The translations under genes and the position numbers were made by a program. The notes below the pieces were generated by a model. The model saw only the letters and a program-made list of their open reading frames with translations. It made no database searches and had not been told where the DNA came from. Below, piece by piece: positions 25,108 through 33,384 of a stretch of DNA of 64,000 nt (position 1 is the first letter of the stretch; the number at the start of each line of letters is the position of its first letter). Source of the DNA: Streptomyces sp. NBC_00234 (GTDB lineage Bacteria; Actinomycetota; Actinomycetes; Streptomycetales; Streptomycetaceae); the NCBI RefSeq assembly GCF_036195325.1, contig NZ_CP108101.1:2418001-2482000 (forward strand). Direction: 5' to 3'.

Positions 25108-26118
25108 ATGCGGCTCGGACTCGCTCTCGGATACTGGGGCCGCGGCCCGAATCCGGACCATCTCCCGCTGGCCCGCAGCGCCGAGGAGCTCGGCTACGAC
25201 TCCGTGTGGACGGCGGAGGCGTGGGGCTCGGACGCCTTCACACCGCTGACCTGGATCGCGGCCCATACCTCCCGGATCCGACTGGGCACCGCCATCGCGC
25301 AGATGGCGGCGCGTACGCCCACGGCGACGGCGATGCACGCACTCACCCTCGACCATCTCTCGGGCGGCCGGATGATGCTGGGGCTCGGTCTTTCCGGGCC
25401 CCAGGTGGTGGAGGGGTGGTACGGGCGGCCGTTCCCCAGGAGTCCGCTGACCGCGACCCGTGAGTACGTCGAGGTGATCCGCCAGGTCCTCGCGCGGGAG
25501 GGGCCCGTCGCGCTCGCGGGGCGCTTCCACTCCCATCCGTACAGCGGGCCGGACGGCACCGGTCTGGGCAAGCCGCTGAAGCCGATCACCCATCCGCTGC
25601 GCGCCGGACTCCCCGTGCTGCTGGGCGCGGAGGGGCCGAAGAACGTCGCGCAGACGACCAGGATCGCCGACGGCTGGCTGCCGCTGTACTGGTCGCCCAT
25701 GCGCCCCGACGTGTACGGCGTGACGGCCGCGGACCTTCCCGAGGGATTCATGGTCGCGCCGATGGCACGGGCGCACGTCTGCGAGGACGTGGCCGAGGGG
25801 CTGCTGCCGGTGAAGGCGATGCTGGGGTTCTACATCGGGGGCATGGGCCACGCGGCCCGGAACTTCCACGCCGATCTGATGGGCCGGATGGGGTACGAGG
25901 AGGAGGCCCGGCGCATCCAGCGGCTGTTCCTGGAGGGCCGCAAGGAGGAGGCGGTGCTCGCGGTGCCGGACGCGTTCGCCGACGAGATCTCGCTCGTCGG
26001 CCCGCGTGAACGGATCGCGGAGCGGCTGGAGTTGTGGCGCAAGGGACCGGTGACCGATCTGCTGGTCACGGCACCGGACCCGAACACGCTGCGGGTGCTC
26101 GCGGAGCTCAACTCCTAG
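25108..26118 (+). CDS. LLM-class F420-dependent oxidoreductase
   Basis: The ATG at 25108 has GGAGGG upstream. The 336-residue protein is a luciferase-like TIM barrel: MRLGLALGYWGRGPNP, ARSAEELGYDSVWTAEAWG and GRMMLGLGLSGPQVVEGWYGR match the F420-binding LLM enzymes (MSMEG/Rv-type F420 oxidoreductases) more closely than the flavin monooxygenases. It would transfer hydride from or to coenzyme F420 on an unknown substrate in the cytosol. It converges with the mycothiol-dependent enzyme gene 17 bases away. Confidence 0.87.
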   Translation: MRLGLALGYWGRGPNPDHLPLARSAEELGYDSVWTAEAWGSDAFTPLTWIAAHTSRIRLGTAIAQMAARTPTATAMHALTLDHLSGGRMMLGLGLSGPQVVEGWYGRPFPRSPLTATREYVEVIRQVLAREGPVALAGRFHSHPYSGPDGTGLGKPLKPITHPLRAGLPVLLGAEGPKNVAQTTRIADGWLPLYWSPMRPDVYGVTAADLPEGFMVAPMARAHVCEDVAEGLLPVKAMLGFYIGGMGHAARNFHADLMGRMGYEEEARRIQRLFLEGRKEEAVLAVPDAFADEISLVGPRERIAERLELWRKGPVTDLLVTAPDPNTLRVLAELNS

Positions 26119-26135
26119 AGAACCTGGCCGGCGGA

Positions 26136-26915
26136 TCAGCCGAAGGACGAGCGGTCCAGCCAGAAGTCCAGCAGTTCCGCGTCCCCCAGCACCTCGACCC
26201 GGGTACTGCCGGGGCTCAGCCGGCGGTGGAAGACGAGCATCAGGTCGGTGAGCGTGCCGCGCAGGGCGACGGTGGCCTTCCCGTGGGCGTGGCGCCAGCC
26301 GAAGGCGTCCTCGCCGAACTCGATCAGCCACTCCGCGCCGGGCACGTCCGTGGCGTGCAGGTGCAGGGAACGCCCGCCGCCGCACAGTTCGACGGCCTCC
26401 GGGTCGCCGTCCCGCTGGGCGGCGGCGACGATCTCCAGCCACTCCTCGATGGTGTCGGCCGCCACCTCGGGCGTCACCTCGTAGTCGGCCCGTGCGGCGA
26501 GGGCGGCGTCCGCGCGGTGCACGACGGTCTCGTGCGCCATGCGCCGCGCCCAGAACGACGGCCGCTGCTCCGCGGACCAGCTCCAGACCTCGGTGTCGGG
26601 GCCCGCCTCGCGCAGGGCCGCCACGGCGCCCTCGGCCCCTTCGGCGAGCCAGGCGTCGAGGGCGCCCGGCTCCTCGCTCTCCGGCCCCGCGCTGCCCGGC
26701 ACCCGGTCCTCGGGAATGTCCTCGGTGGCCCGGGTCCGTACGATCTCGCCGACCCAGCGGTGGGCGCCGCCGACGTGGACGGCCAGCTCGCGCAGACTCC
26801 ACTCGGGGCAGGTGGGGACCCGCGCGGTGAGGTCCGCGTCCTTGAGCGCCGCCCGGAGCCCGTCGGTCTGGGTCAGGATCTCGTCGCAGTAGCGGTCGTA
26901 CGGAAGAAGGGTCAT
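26136..26915 (-). CDS. Maleylpyruvate isomerase-family mycothiol-dependent enzyme (DinB-like)
   Basis: A 259-residue protein of the MDMPI/DinB superfamily. The N-terminal four-helix bundle carries a metal His in WSLRELAVHVGGAHRWVGEIV (about 47), a Glu region and the distal His in RMAHETVVHRADAA (about 131). The C-terminal MDMPI_C domain follows. Family members use zinc to activate mycothiol for isomerase or transferase reactions, which fits an actinomycete. It is a single gene. Confidence 0.88.
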   Translation of the reverse strand: MTLLPYDRYCDEILTQTDGLRAALKDADLTARVPTCPEWSLRELAVHVGGAHRWVGEIVRTRATEDIPEDRVPGSAGPESEEPGALDAWLAEGAEGAVAALREAGPDTEVWSWSAEQRPSFWARRMAHETVVHRADAALAARADYEVTPEVAADTIEEWLEIVAAAQRDGDPEAVELCGGGRSLHLHATDVPGAEWLIEFGEDAFGWRHAHGKATVALRGTLTDLMLVFHRRLSPGSTRVEVLGDAELLDFWLDRSSFG

Positions 26916-26940
26916 TCGAGCACCCTAGGGCCTCTCGTCC

Positions 26941-26973
26941 GGATCATGCCGGGCTCGTCTGGATCATGCCGGG
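26941..26973. repeat. Two tandem copies of the 13-mer GGATCATGCCGGG
   Basis: Copies at 26941-26953 and 26961-26973 are spaced 20 bases apart in the gap between two minus-strand genes. The same 13-mer lies in opposite orientation at 22253-22265. Function unknown; see findings. Confidence 0.6.
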
Positions 26974-26984
26974 ACCACACGCGT

Positions 26985-27551
26985 CTACTGGCCCAGTTGA
27001 GAGGTGGACGGGACCTTGTCCTTCACCTCGGCGCCCACACTCGCGCCCGCTTCCTTGATGCTGTTCACGACGCTCTCGAAGACACCGATGTCCCCGGCTC
27101 CGGCCTCGCCGTTGCGGAGCTTGGTTCCCAGCTCCTTGAGCGATTCGATTCCGGCCGTCAGCGGGGCGACGGCCTTCGAGAGCAGCGGGTCGCCCTTGGC
27201 GTTCTCCGCCGCCGCCTTCAGCCGGTTGTACGCGAACCCGCCCGCGAGCCCCGCCTTGATCAGGGCGAAGGTGCGGCCGTCCGCGCCCTTCTTGAACGAG
27301 CCCGCGCGGTACGGCTTCACGATCCACTGGTACGTCGCACCGGCCGCCAGCCCCGCGTTGGCCACGAACCGGGTCTTGGCGAGCTTCTGCTTCGAGGCGG
27401 AGGGCGAGACGCCCGGGCTCGCGCTGGAGACGGCGTTCGTCGTGCTGCCGCTGCCGCTTTCGCCGTCCCCGCAGCCGGTGGCGCTCACCAGCACGGCGCA
27501 GGACAGCAGCAACGCCACCGGAAGGCGGCGGAGCGGTTGGGGACGGGGCAC
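26985..27551 (-). CDS. Hypothetical secreted lipoprotein
   Basis: The 188-residue product has a signal MPRPQPLRRLPVALLLSCAVLVSATGC with the lipobox SATGC, a Ser/Gly linker, and a helical domain (about 55-188) without known motifs. SGLAAG-type Ala/Gly helices such as VANAGLAAGATYQWIVKPYRAG and AFVESVVNSIKEAGASVG-like segments suggest an amphipathic helical bundle facing the membrane surface. I do not recognise a function. Its neighbours are unrelated. Confidence 0.75.
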   Translation of the reverse strand: MPRPQPLRRLPVALLLSCAVLVSATGCGDGESGSGSTTNAVSSASPGVSPSASKQKLAKTRFVANAGLAAGATYQWIVKPYRAGSFKKGADGRTFALIKAGLAGGFAYNRLKAAAENAKGDPLLSKAVAPLTAGIESLKELGTKLRNGEAGAGDIGVFESVVNSIKEAGASVGAEVKDKVPSTSQLGQ

Positions 27552-27690
27552 GGCGGACCTCCCTGACCGGGCATTTCACGGCGAGTGACGCAGCTCGGCA
27601 CTCCGGGCCAGGCTCGCCCGGCCGGGCACGGGCCGCCAGTCGGACGGGCCGTCCGGGTTTCACTCTGCGTAAAACGGCAACCCGAAGTCC

Positions 27691-27984
27691 ATGTCTCCCA
27701 GAACAGGCACAGGAAGCAGTACCGCAGCACGTGTCATAGCCGTCGTGGCCGACGTCATGGCCTTCATCATCGGCTTGTGGATTCTGATGTACCTGCTCGA
27801 CGCCAACCGGGGCAACGAACTGGTCGAGTTCGTCCGGGAATCCGCCCGCTGGCTGGCCGGCTGGTCGCACGACCTGTTCACCTTCGACGCCGAGTGGGCG
27901 CGGGTCGTCGCCGGATACGGCCTCGCCGCCGTCGTCTACCTCTTCATCGGCCACGCCGTGGCCGGCCGCGTCCGCCGCTTCTGA
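27691..27984 (+). CDS. Small two-helix membrane protein
   Basis: A 97-residue protein with two membrane helices: IAVVADVMAFIIGLWILMYLL (about 14-35) and VVAGYGLAAVVYLFIGHAVAG (about 71-92). Between them lies an amphipathic region with paired acidic residues. It ends four bases before the stop of the convergent alpha/alpha-barrel gene. Function unknown; it resembles small conserved integral membrane proteins of streptomycetes. Confidence 0.75.
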   Translation: MSPRTGTGSSTAARVIAVVADVMAFIIGLWILMYLLDANRGNELVEFVRESARWLAGWSHDLFTFDAEWARVVAGYGLAAVVYLFIGHAVAGRVRRF

Positions 27985-27988
27985 GAAG

Positions 27989-29062
27989 TCAGCGGCAGCA
28001 GTCCGGTTCCAGCCCCCTGGGCAGCCGCTCCCCGCCGAAGACCGCGGTGGTCGCCTCGTCCCCCCCGAGCGCGGCCACCGCGAGCAGCAGGGAGCCCGCG
28101 GTCCAGGTGGTGAGTTCCTCGGGCCAGAAGGCGCGGTTGCCCTCGAAGACGTACCCCGTCCAGTACAGGCCGCCCTCGGCGCGCAGGTGCTGGACGGACT
28201 GCAGGATCTCCAGAGCACGGTCGGACTCGCCCATCACCCAGAGTGCCAGGGCGAGTTCGCAGCTCTCCCCGCCGGTCACCCACGGGTTGGGGAGTACACA
28301 GCGCACACCGAGTCCGGGGACGACGAACCGGTCCCAGCCGTCCTCGATCCGCTTCTTCGCGGCGGTTCCCGTGACCGCGCCGCCGAGGACCGGGTAGTAC
28401 CAGTCCATCGAGTAGCGGTCCTTGTCCAGGAAGCGCTCCGGGTGGTTGCGGATCGCGTGGCCGAGCGCTCCGGCCGCCAACTCCCAGTCGGGCTGCGGCT
28501 CTTCGCGTTCCTCTGCGATGGCGAGCGCGCAGCGCAGGGCCTGGTGGATGGAGGAGGAGCCGGTCAGCAGCGCGTCGGTGACGGGGGTTCCGTCGGCCTC
28601 CCGCTTCCAGCCGATCTGGCCGCCGGGCTGCTGGAGGCGCAGGACGAACTCGACGGCGGCGTAGACCGTCGGCCACATCCGGTCGACGAACGCGTCGTCG
28701 CCCGTGGCGAGGTAGTGGTGCCAGACGCCGACCGCGACGTAGGCGCAGAAGTTGGTCTCGCGGCTGCGGTCGGTCGGCTGCTCCACGTCGCCGTCGTGGT
28801 AGGCGGCGTACCAGGAGCCGTCCTCGTTCTGGTTCCGGGCCAGCCAGTCGTAGGCGCGTTCCGCGGCCTCGTGCTCGCCGGAGGCGTCGAGCGCCATGGC
28901 GGCCTCGGTGTGGTCCCAGGGGTCGAGGTGGTGGCCGCGGAACCAGGGCAGTGCCCCGTCCTCGCGCTGGACGGCGCGCAGCGCGGCGACGGTCTCGGCG
29001 GCCTGGTCGGCGGTCAGGACCCCGGGCAGTACGAGGTGTTCGGTCCGCTCGGGAGTGCTCAC
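27989..29062 (-). CDS. Prenyltransferase/squalene-oxidase-fold alpha/alpha-barrel protein
   Basis: The GTG at 29062 overlaps the methyltransferase stop by four bases (GTGA), giving 357 residues. Repeated helix pairs with the spacing of an (alpha/alpha)6 barrel are visible: AYDWLARNQNEDGSWYAAYHDG, VAVGVWHHYLATGDDAF and ALRCALAIAEE. The protein ends in EPDCCR. It lacks the DxDD motif of squalene-hopene cyclases and the zinc residues of protein prenyltransferases, so catalysis of those kinds is unlikely. Related barrels include glucan-processing enzymes. It is the last gene of an operon with a glycosyltransferase and a methyltransferase. Confidence 0.75.
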   Translation of the reverse strand: MSTPERTEHLVLPGVLTADQAAETVAALRAVQREDGALPWFRGHHLDPWDHTEAAMALDASGEHEAAERAYDWLARNQNEDGSWYAAYHDGDVEQPTDRSRETNFCAYVAVGVWHHYLATGDDAFVDRMWPTVYAAVEFVLRLQQPGGQIGWKREADGTPVTDALLTGSSSIHQALRCALAIAEEREEPQPDWELAAGALGHAIRNHPERFLDKDRYSMDWYYPVLGGAVTGTAAKKRIEDGWDRFVVPGLGVRCVLPNPWVTGGESCELALALWVMGESDRALEILQSVQHLRAEGGLYWTGYVFEGNRAFWPEELTTWTAGSLLLAVAALGGDEATTAVFGGERLPRGLEPDCCR

Positions 29063-29790
29063 GCCTCGGCCTTGGGAAGGTGGGGCTTCGTCGCGTACGC
29101 CACGAAACTCTTGCCGACGACCGGGTTGAGCAGCTGCTCGGCGACGCGGGTGACGGCGGGCTTCTTCATGATGTCCCAGACGAGCAGCTTGTGGTACGCG
29201 CGCACCGGCAGCGCCTTGTCGTTGTCCACCCCGAAGGCGCACTTGAGCCACCAGTACGGGCTGTGCAGGGCGTGCGCGTGGTGGGTGCCGTACGGCTTGA
29301 GGCCGGCCTCGCGGATCTTGCGGAGCAGTTCGTCGGCCTTGTAGATCCTGATGTGGCCGCCCTCGACCTCGTGGTACGCGTCGGAGAGCGACCAGCAGAC
29401 CTTCTCGGGGCCGTAGCGCGGCACGGTGATCGCGATCCGGCCGCCGGGCCTGAGCACCCGGACCATCTCGGCGAGCACGCCCTTGTCGTCGGGGATGTGC
29501 TCCATGACCTCGGAGATGATCACGACGTCGAAGGAGTCGTCGGGGAAGGGCAGGTTGAGGGCGTCACCCTCCATCGCGGTGGCGGTGGCACCCTCGGGGG
29601 CCTCCCCGGCCTCCTTCATGGCGGCGAACCACTTGGCGACTTCGCGGATCTCCTCGGCGTTCTGATCCAGTGCCACGACCTGGGCGCCGCGCCGGTAGCA
29701 CTCGAAGGCGTGCCGGCCGGCACCGCAGCCCAGATCGAGCACTCGGTCGCCTGCGGCGAGCGGGAAGCGGGTGAAGTCGACGGTCAGCAC
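29059..29790 (-). CDS. Class I SAM-dependent methyltransferase
   Basis: A 243-residue methyltransferase with VLDLGCGAGRHAFECYRRG (motif I), VVALDQNAEEI (motif II) and FDVVIISEVMEHIPDDKGVLAEMVRVLRPGGRIAITVPR (motifs III-IV), the Methyltransf_11 pattern. The C-terminal 80 residues are basic and hydrophobic, as in enzymes acting on lipid-linked or membrane substrates. The GTG at 29790 has AGGCAGG upstream. It lies 52 bases after the glycosyltransferase stop and overlaps the barrel gene downstream. The trio may modify a glycolipid or polysaccharide; that is inferred. Confidence 0.85.
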   Translation of the reverse strand: MLTVDFTRFPLAAGDRVLDLGCGAGRHAFECYRRGAQVVALDQNAEEIREVAKWFAAMKEAGEAPEGATATAMEGDALNLPFPDDSFDVVIISEVMEHIPDDKGVLAEMVRVLRPGGRIAITVPRYGPEKVCWSLSDAYHEVEGGHIRIYKADELLRKIREAGLKPYGTHHAHALHSPYWWLKCAFGVDNDKALPVRAYHKLLVWDIMKKPAVTRVAEQLLNPVVGKSFVAYATKPHLPKAEA

Positions 29791-29842
29791 GAGGGCCTGC
29801 CTTCGAGGTCGGAGGTACGGGGTCCGTGGGCGGCGGGGGCAG

Positions 29843-31156
29843 TCACCTGCGGGCTCCCCGGGACACGATCGCCTGACGGTACAGCTCGGCCGTACCGAGG
29901 GCCGCTCTGGCCCAGGTGAAGTTGGCCAGCACCCGGGCGCGGCCGGCCGCGCCGAGGCGGGCCCGCAGTTCCGGGTCGTCGAACAGCCGGGTGAGCGCCA
30001 CGGCCAGCGCGCCCGCGTCGCCGGGCGGCACCGCGAGGCAGGTCTCCCCGTCGGGCCCGGTGACCTCGGGGATCGCGCCGCCGGTGGTCGCGACGAGGGG
30101 GGTGCCGGTGGCCATCGCCTCGGCGGCGGGGAGGGAGAAGCCCTCGTAGAGCGAGGGGACGCAGGCGATCTGGGCGCTGCGCACCAGGTCGACCAGTTCG
30201 GCGTCGCTGATGCCCTTGACGAACCGGACGGCGTCCTGGAGACCGTGCCGTTCGATGGCCTGGGCGACGGGTCCGTCCTCGGCCCGCTTGCCGACGACCA
30301 CGAGGTGCGCCCCCGGGTTCTCGGTACGGAGCTTGGCCAGCGCCTCCACGAGGTGGACGAGGCCCTTGAGCGGGACGTCGGCGCTGGAGGTGGTGACGAT
30401 CCGGCCGGGCACTTCCGCGACGGAGGGGTCGGGCGACCAGAGGTCGGTGTCGGCCCCGATGTGCACCACCCTGACGCGGTCCTGCCGCACGCCGAGGTGC
30501 TCGACGATCTCCTGCTGCGAGGAGCCGGAGACGGTGAGGACGGACGGCAGGCGGCGGGCGACCCGCTTCTGCATGCGGGTGAAGGCGTACCAGCGGCGTA
30601 CGGAGGCGCGGCGGCGCCTGCTGTCGGCCGCGTCCAGGTCGAGCTGCCGGTCGACGGTGATGGGGTGGTGGATCGTGGTGACGAGCGGGGCGCCGAGGTC
30701 GCCGAGCAGGCCGTAGCCGAGGGTCTGGTTGTCGTGGACGACGTCGAAGTCGCCTCGGCGGGCCAGCAGGTGGCGCCGGGCGCGGAGGCTGAAGGTGAGC
30801 GGCTCGGGGAAGCCGCCGGTCCACATGGTGGCGACCTCGGCGAGGTCGATCCAGTCGCGGAACTCGCCGCGGCCGGGGGTGCGGAACGGGTCGGGCTGGC
30901 GGTACAGGTCCAGGCTCGGCAGTTCGGTGAGCGGGACGCCCTCGTCGAGCACCGGGTAGGGCTGGGCGCCGATCACTTCGACGCTGTGGCCGAGGCGGGC
31001 GAGCTCGCGGCCGAGGTGGCGTACGTAGACGCCCTGGCCTCCGCAGAAAGGATTGCCCTTGTACGTGAGGAGGGCGATGCGCAACGGCCGGTCGTCCGCG
31101 GCGGCGGGCGCTTCGGTGCCCGCCCGGGGGCCCGTCTCTATGGCCTCAGCGGTCAC
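29843..31156 (-). CDS. GT4-family glycosyltransferase
   Basis: The start is placed at the GTG at 31156, which has AAGGGGG about nine bases upstream; a longer frame begins at 31174 without one. The 437-residue protein is a GT-B fold retaining glycosyltransferase: GGQGVYVRHLGRELARLGHSVEVIGAQPYP is the acceptor-side glycine loop, and EGFSLPAAEAMATGTPLVATTGGAIPEV in the second lobe carries the E-x7-E nucleotide-sugar motif. It probably transfers a sugar to a cell-envelope lipid. An exact KstR-type operator lies 55 bases upstream of its start, between it and the divergent kstR-like gene. Confidence 0.88.
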   Translation of the reverse strand: MTAEAIETGPRAGTEAPAAADDRPLRIALLTYKGNPFCGGQGVYVRHLGRELARLGHSVEVIGAQPYPVLDEGVPLTELPSLDLYRQPDPFRTPGRGEFRDWIDLAEVATMWTGGFPEPLTFSLRARRHLLARRGDFDVVHDNQTLGYGLLGDLGAPLVTTIHHPITVDRQLDLDAADSRRRRASVRRWYAFTRMQKRVARRLPSVLTVSGSSQQEIVEHLGVRQDRVRVVHIGADTDLWSPDPSVAEVPGRIVTTSSADVPLKGLVHLVEALAKLRTENPGAHLVVVGKRAEDGPVAQAIERHGLQDAVRFVKGISDAELVDLVRSAQIACVPSLYEGFSLPAAEAMATGTPLVATTGGAIPEVTGPDGETCLAVPPGDAGALAVALTRLFDDPELRARLGAAGRARVLANFTWARAALGTAELYRQAIVSRGARR

Positions 31157-31210
31157 ACTCGGCCCCCTTCTCACTGCGTGTTCGCCGGAGCGTAACCGCT
31201 CGCGCTAATC

Positions 31211-31224
31211 TAGAACAAGTTTCA
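31211..31224. promoter_or_regulatory. KstR-type operator between the GT operon and the kstR-like gene
   Basis: TAGAACAAGTTTCA is an exact TnnAACnnGTTnnA site, 55 bases from the glycosyltransferase start and 162 bases from the regulator start. It can serve autoregulation, the glycosyltransferase operon or both. Confidence 0.72.
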
Positions 31225-31385
31225 GACCGGATCGTTCAACGAGCACCGAATCTACCGGCAGGTAGCGTCGGAGTATCCGCCGGATCAGGTGATTCGCGCC
31301 ACGGCAGGCACCCTGGCATGCTGTGCGCGCCCGGAATCCCGCCCCCCTTGTACCGGTTGCGGACAGAAGCCATGGATGGGGATAC

Positions 31386-32009
31386 ATGACAGCGGACGCC
31401 AGACCCGCACCGCCTCCTCTGACGGAACGCCAGGAGGCCCGCCGCCGTCGCATCCTGCACGCCAGCGCCCAGCTCGCCAGCAAGGGCGGTTTCGAGGCCG
31501 TGCAGATGCGTGAGGTCGCGGAGGCCGCCGGGGTCGCCCTGGGCACGCTCTACCGCTATTTCCCCTCCAAGATCCATCTGCTGGTCGCCACCATGCAGGA
31601 CCAGCTCCAGCACATGCACACCACGCTGCGCAAGCGCCCCCCGACCGGGGAGAGCGCCGCCGAGCGGGTCGCCGAGACGCTGATGCGGGCCTTCCGGGCG
31701 CTCCAGCGGGAGCCTCATCTGGCCGATGCCATGGTGCGCGCGCTGACCTTCGCCGACCGCAGCGTGAGCCCCGAGGTGGACACCGTCTCGCGGCTCACGA
31801 CGAAGATCATCCTGGACTCGATGGGGCTGGAGCACCCGACGCCCCAGCAGCTTTCGGCCGTCCGCGTCATCGAGCACACCTGGCACTCCGCGCTGATCAC
31901 CTGGCTGTCGGGGCGGGCCTCGATCGCACAGGTGAAGATCGACATCGAGACGGTGTGCAGGCTGATCGACCTGACGAGCCCGGAGGCCGGTCCGCCCGAC
32001 GGACCCTGA
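31386..32009 (+). CDS. kstR: TetR-family repressor closely resembling KstR
   Basis: The ATG at 31386 gives a 207-residue TetR protein. The N-terminal helix-turn-helix runs RRRRILHASAQLASKGGFEAVQMREVAEAAGVALGTLYRYFPSKIHLLVA. The stretches SKGGFEAVQMR and VALGTLYRYFPSKIHLLV closely follow mycobacterial KstR, the cholesterol-responsive repressor (about 220 residues), and the C-terminal half keeps the same order: FADRSVSPEVD, RVIEHTWHSALITWLSGRAS. KstR binds TnnAACnnGTTnnA and releases it on binding a sterol-derived CoA thioester. Six such sites, three exact, occur in this window, one of them upstream of this gene. The name is based on remembered sequence similarity, not a search. Confidence 0.72.
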   Translation: MTADARPAPPPLTERQEARRRRILHASAQLASKGGFEAVQMREVAEAAGVALGTLYRYFPSKIHLLVATMQDQLQHMHTTLRKRPPTGESAAERVAETLMRAFRALQREPHLADAMVRALTFADRSVSPEVDTVSRLTTKIILDSMGLEHPTPQQLSAVRVIEHTWHSALITWLSGRASIAQVKIDIETVCRLIDLTSPEAGPPDGP

Positions 32010-32019
32010 GACCCGGGCC

Positions 32020-32034
32020 CCCGCCCATGGCGGG
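32020..32034. terminator. Short hairpin after the kstR-like gene
   Basis: CCCGCC-CAT-GGCGGG, ten bases after the stop codon at 32009. A second weaker dyad, GGGTaCCC-acat-GGGgACCC, follows at 32032-32052. Together they probably end the transcript. Confidence 0.5.
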
Positions 32035-32101
32035 TACCCACATGGGGACCCGTCCAGGTGAGGGTTCCTGCACCATATCGACGGCGCCACGGTGTTCGTA
32101 C

Positions 32102-32125
32102 GGTTCGGCCGACATCATCCGAACC
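32102..32125. promoter_or_regulatory. Inverted repeat before the LIV-type binding-protein gene
   Basis: GGTTCGG (32102-32108) and CCGAACC (32119-32125) with a ten-base spacer, directly before the GAGGAG ribosome site of the binding-protein gene. It could be an operator or an RNA hairpin; no regulator is assigned. Confidence 0.35.
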
Positions 32126-32145
32126 ACGCCGAGGAGCCGGTCACC

Positions 32146-33381
32146 ATGCGCCGTCGCAGAGCCGTAGGCACCGTCCAGCACAGATCCCTGACCGCAGCCG
32201 CCCTCGGCACCGCCGCACTGCTCCTGGCCGGCTGCACGGCCGCCGGGCAGGCGGGCGGCTCCGACTCCGCCGGCGGCAAGGACGAGACCGTCAAGGTGGG
32301 CCTGGTCTACTCCAGGACCGGGCTGCTCGCCGCCTACGGCAAGCAGTACCGCGACGGGTTCATGGCGGGGCTCGACCACGCCACCAAGGGCACCGGCAAG
32401 GTCGCGGGCCACCGCATCGAGGTGACCGAGCAGGACGACGCGGGCGACCCCGGCAAGGCGGTCTCCGCGGCGAAGAACCTGATCGGCAAGGGATACACGG
32501 TGCTGGCCGGCACCACCGACTCCGGCGTCGCCCTCCAGATGGCCCCGCTCGCCGCCCAGAACAAGGTGCTGTACGTCAGCGGCCCGGCGGCCACCGACGC
32601 GGTGACCGGGGTCAACGCGTACACCTTCCGGTCGGGGCGGCAGTCCTACCAGGACATCCTCACCGCGGGCACGATGCTCGGCGACGCCCGGGGCAAGAAG
32701 GTCACGGTGCTGGCCCAGGACTCCACCTTCGGCCAGGCCAACGTCGCCGCCGTGAAGGCGGTCCTCGGCTCCCGGGGCGCCGACGTCGGCTCGGTGCTCG
32801 CGCCTCCCGGGGCGACGGACCTGACCCCGTTCGCCCGGCAGGTGAAGGCGGCCGGAACCGATCTGGTCTTCGTCGCCTGGGCCGGTTCCACCGCCCCCGC
32901 CCTGTGGACGGCACTGGACCAGCAGGGCGTGCTGGACGCGGGGAAGGTGGTCACGGGACTGGCCGGGACGGCTTCGTACCCGGTGTTCGGAGCGGCCGGC
33001 TCCAAGGTCTCGTTCCTGGCGCACTACTTCCCCGGCGCGGGCGGCGGCAACGCGGTGGAGCAGGCCATGCTGGATTCGGTCGAGAAGGCGGGCGGCACCC
33101 CCGACCTGTTCACCCCGGACGGCTTCACGGCCGCCCAGATGATCGTCCGTGCCGTGGAGAAGGGCAGCGCCACCGACACCGCGGCCATGGCGAAGGCCCT
33201 GGAGGGCTGGACCTTCGACGGGGTGAAGGGCAGGACGCAGGTCCGCGCCGAGGACCACGCCCTGGTGCAGCCGATGTTCGTGGCCCGTCTGAAGGGGAAG
33301 GGCGCGGGCGCCACCCCGGAGCTGGTGAGCACCGAGCCGATGGACGCGGTGGCCCCGCCCGTCAAGCCCTCGGCGGGCTGA
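32146..33381 (+). CDS. Branched-chain amino acid-type (LivK) ABC substrate-binding lipoprotein
   Basis: GAGGAG at 32131-32136 fixes the ATG at 32146; 411 residues. The lipobox LLAGC gives a lipidated Cys at about residue 30. The rest is a Peripla_BP_6 fold: VKVGLVYSRTGLLAAYGKQYRDGFMAGL, EVTEQDDAGDPGKAVSAAKNLIG, and VQPMFVARLKGKG near the end. Such receptors bind Leu/Ile/Val but also aromatic acids, amides and urea. It heads a five-gene transporter operon next to the KstR-like repressor, so an acidic degradation substrate is possible. No KstR site is seen in its own upstream region. Confidence 0.9.
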   Translation: MRRRRAVGTVQHRSLTAAALGTAALLLAGCTAAGQAGGSDSAGGKDETVKVGLVYSRTGLLAAYGKQYRDGFMAGLDHATKGTGKVAGHRIEVTEQDDAGDPGKAVSAAKNLIGKGYTVLAGTTDSGVALQMAPLAAQNKVLYVSGPAATDAVTGVNAYTFRSGRQSYQDILTAGTMLGDARGKKVTVLAQDSTFGQANVAAVKAVLGSRGADVGSVLAPPGATDLTPFARQVKAAGTDLVFVAWAGSTAPALWTALDQQGVLDAGKVVTGLAGTASYPVFGAAGSKVSFLAHYFPGAGGGNAVEQAMLDSVEKAGGTPDLFTPDGFTAAQMIVRAVEKGSATDTAAMAKALEGWTFDGVKGRTQVRAEDHALVQPMFVARLKGKGAGATPELVSTEPMDAVAPPVKPSAG

Positions 33382-33384
33382 GCG

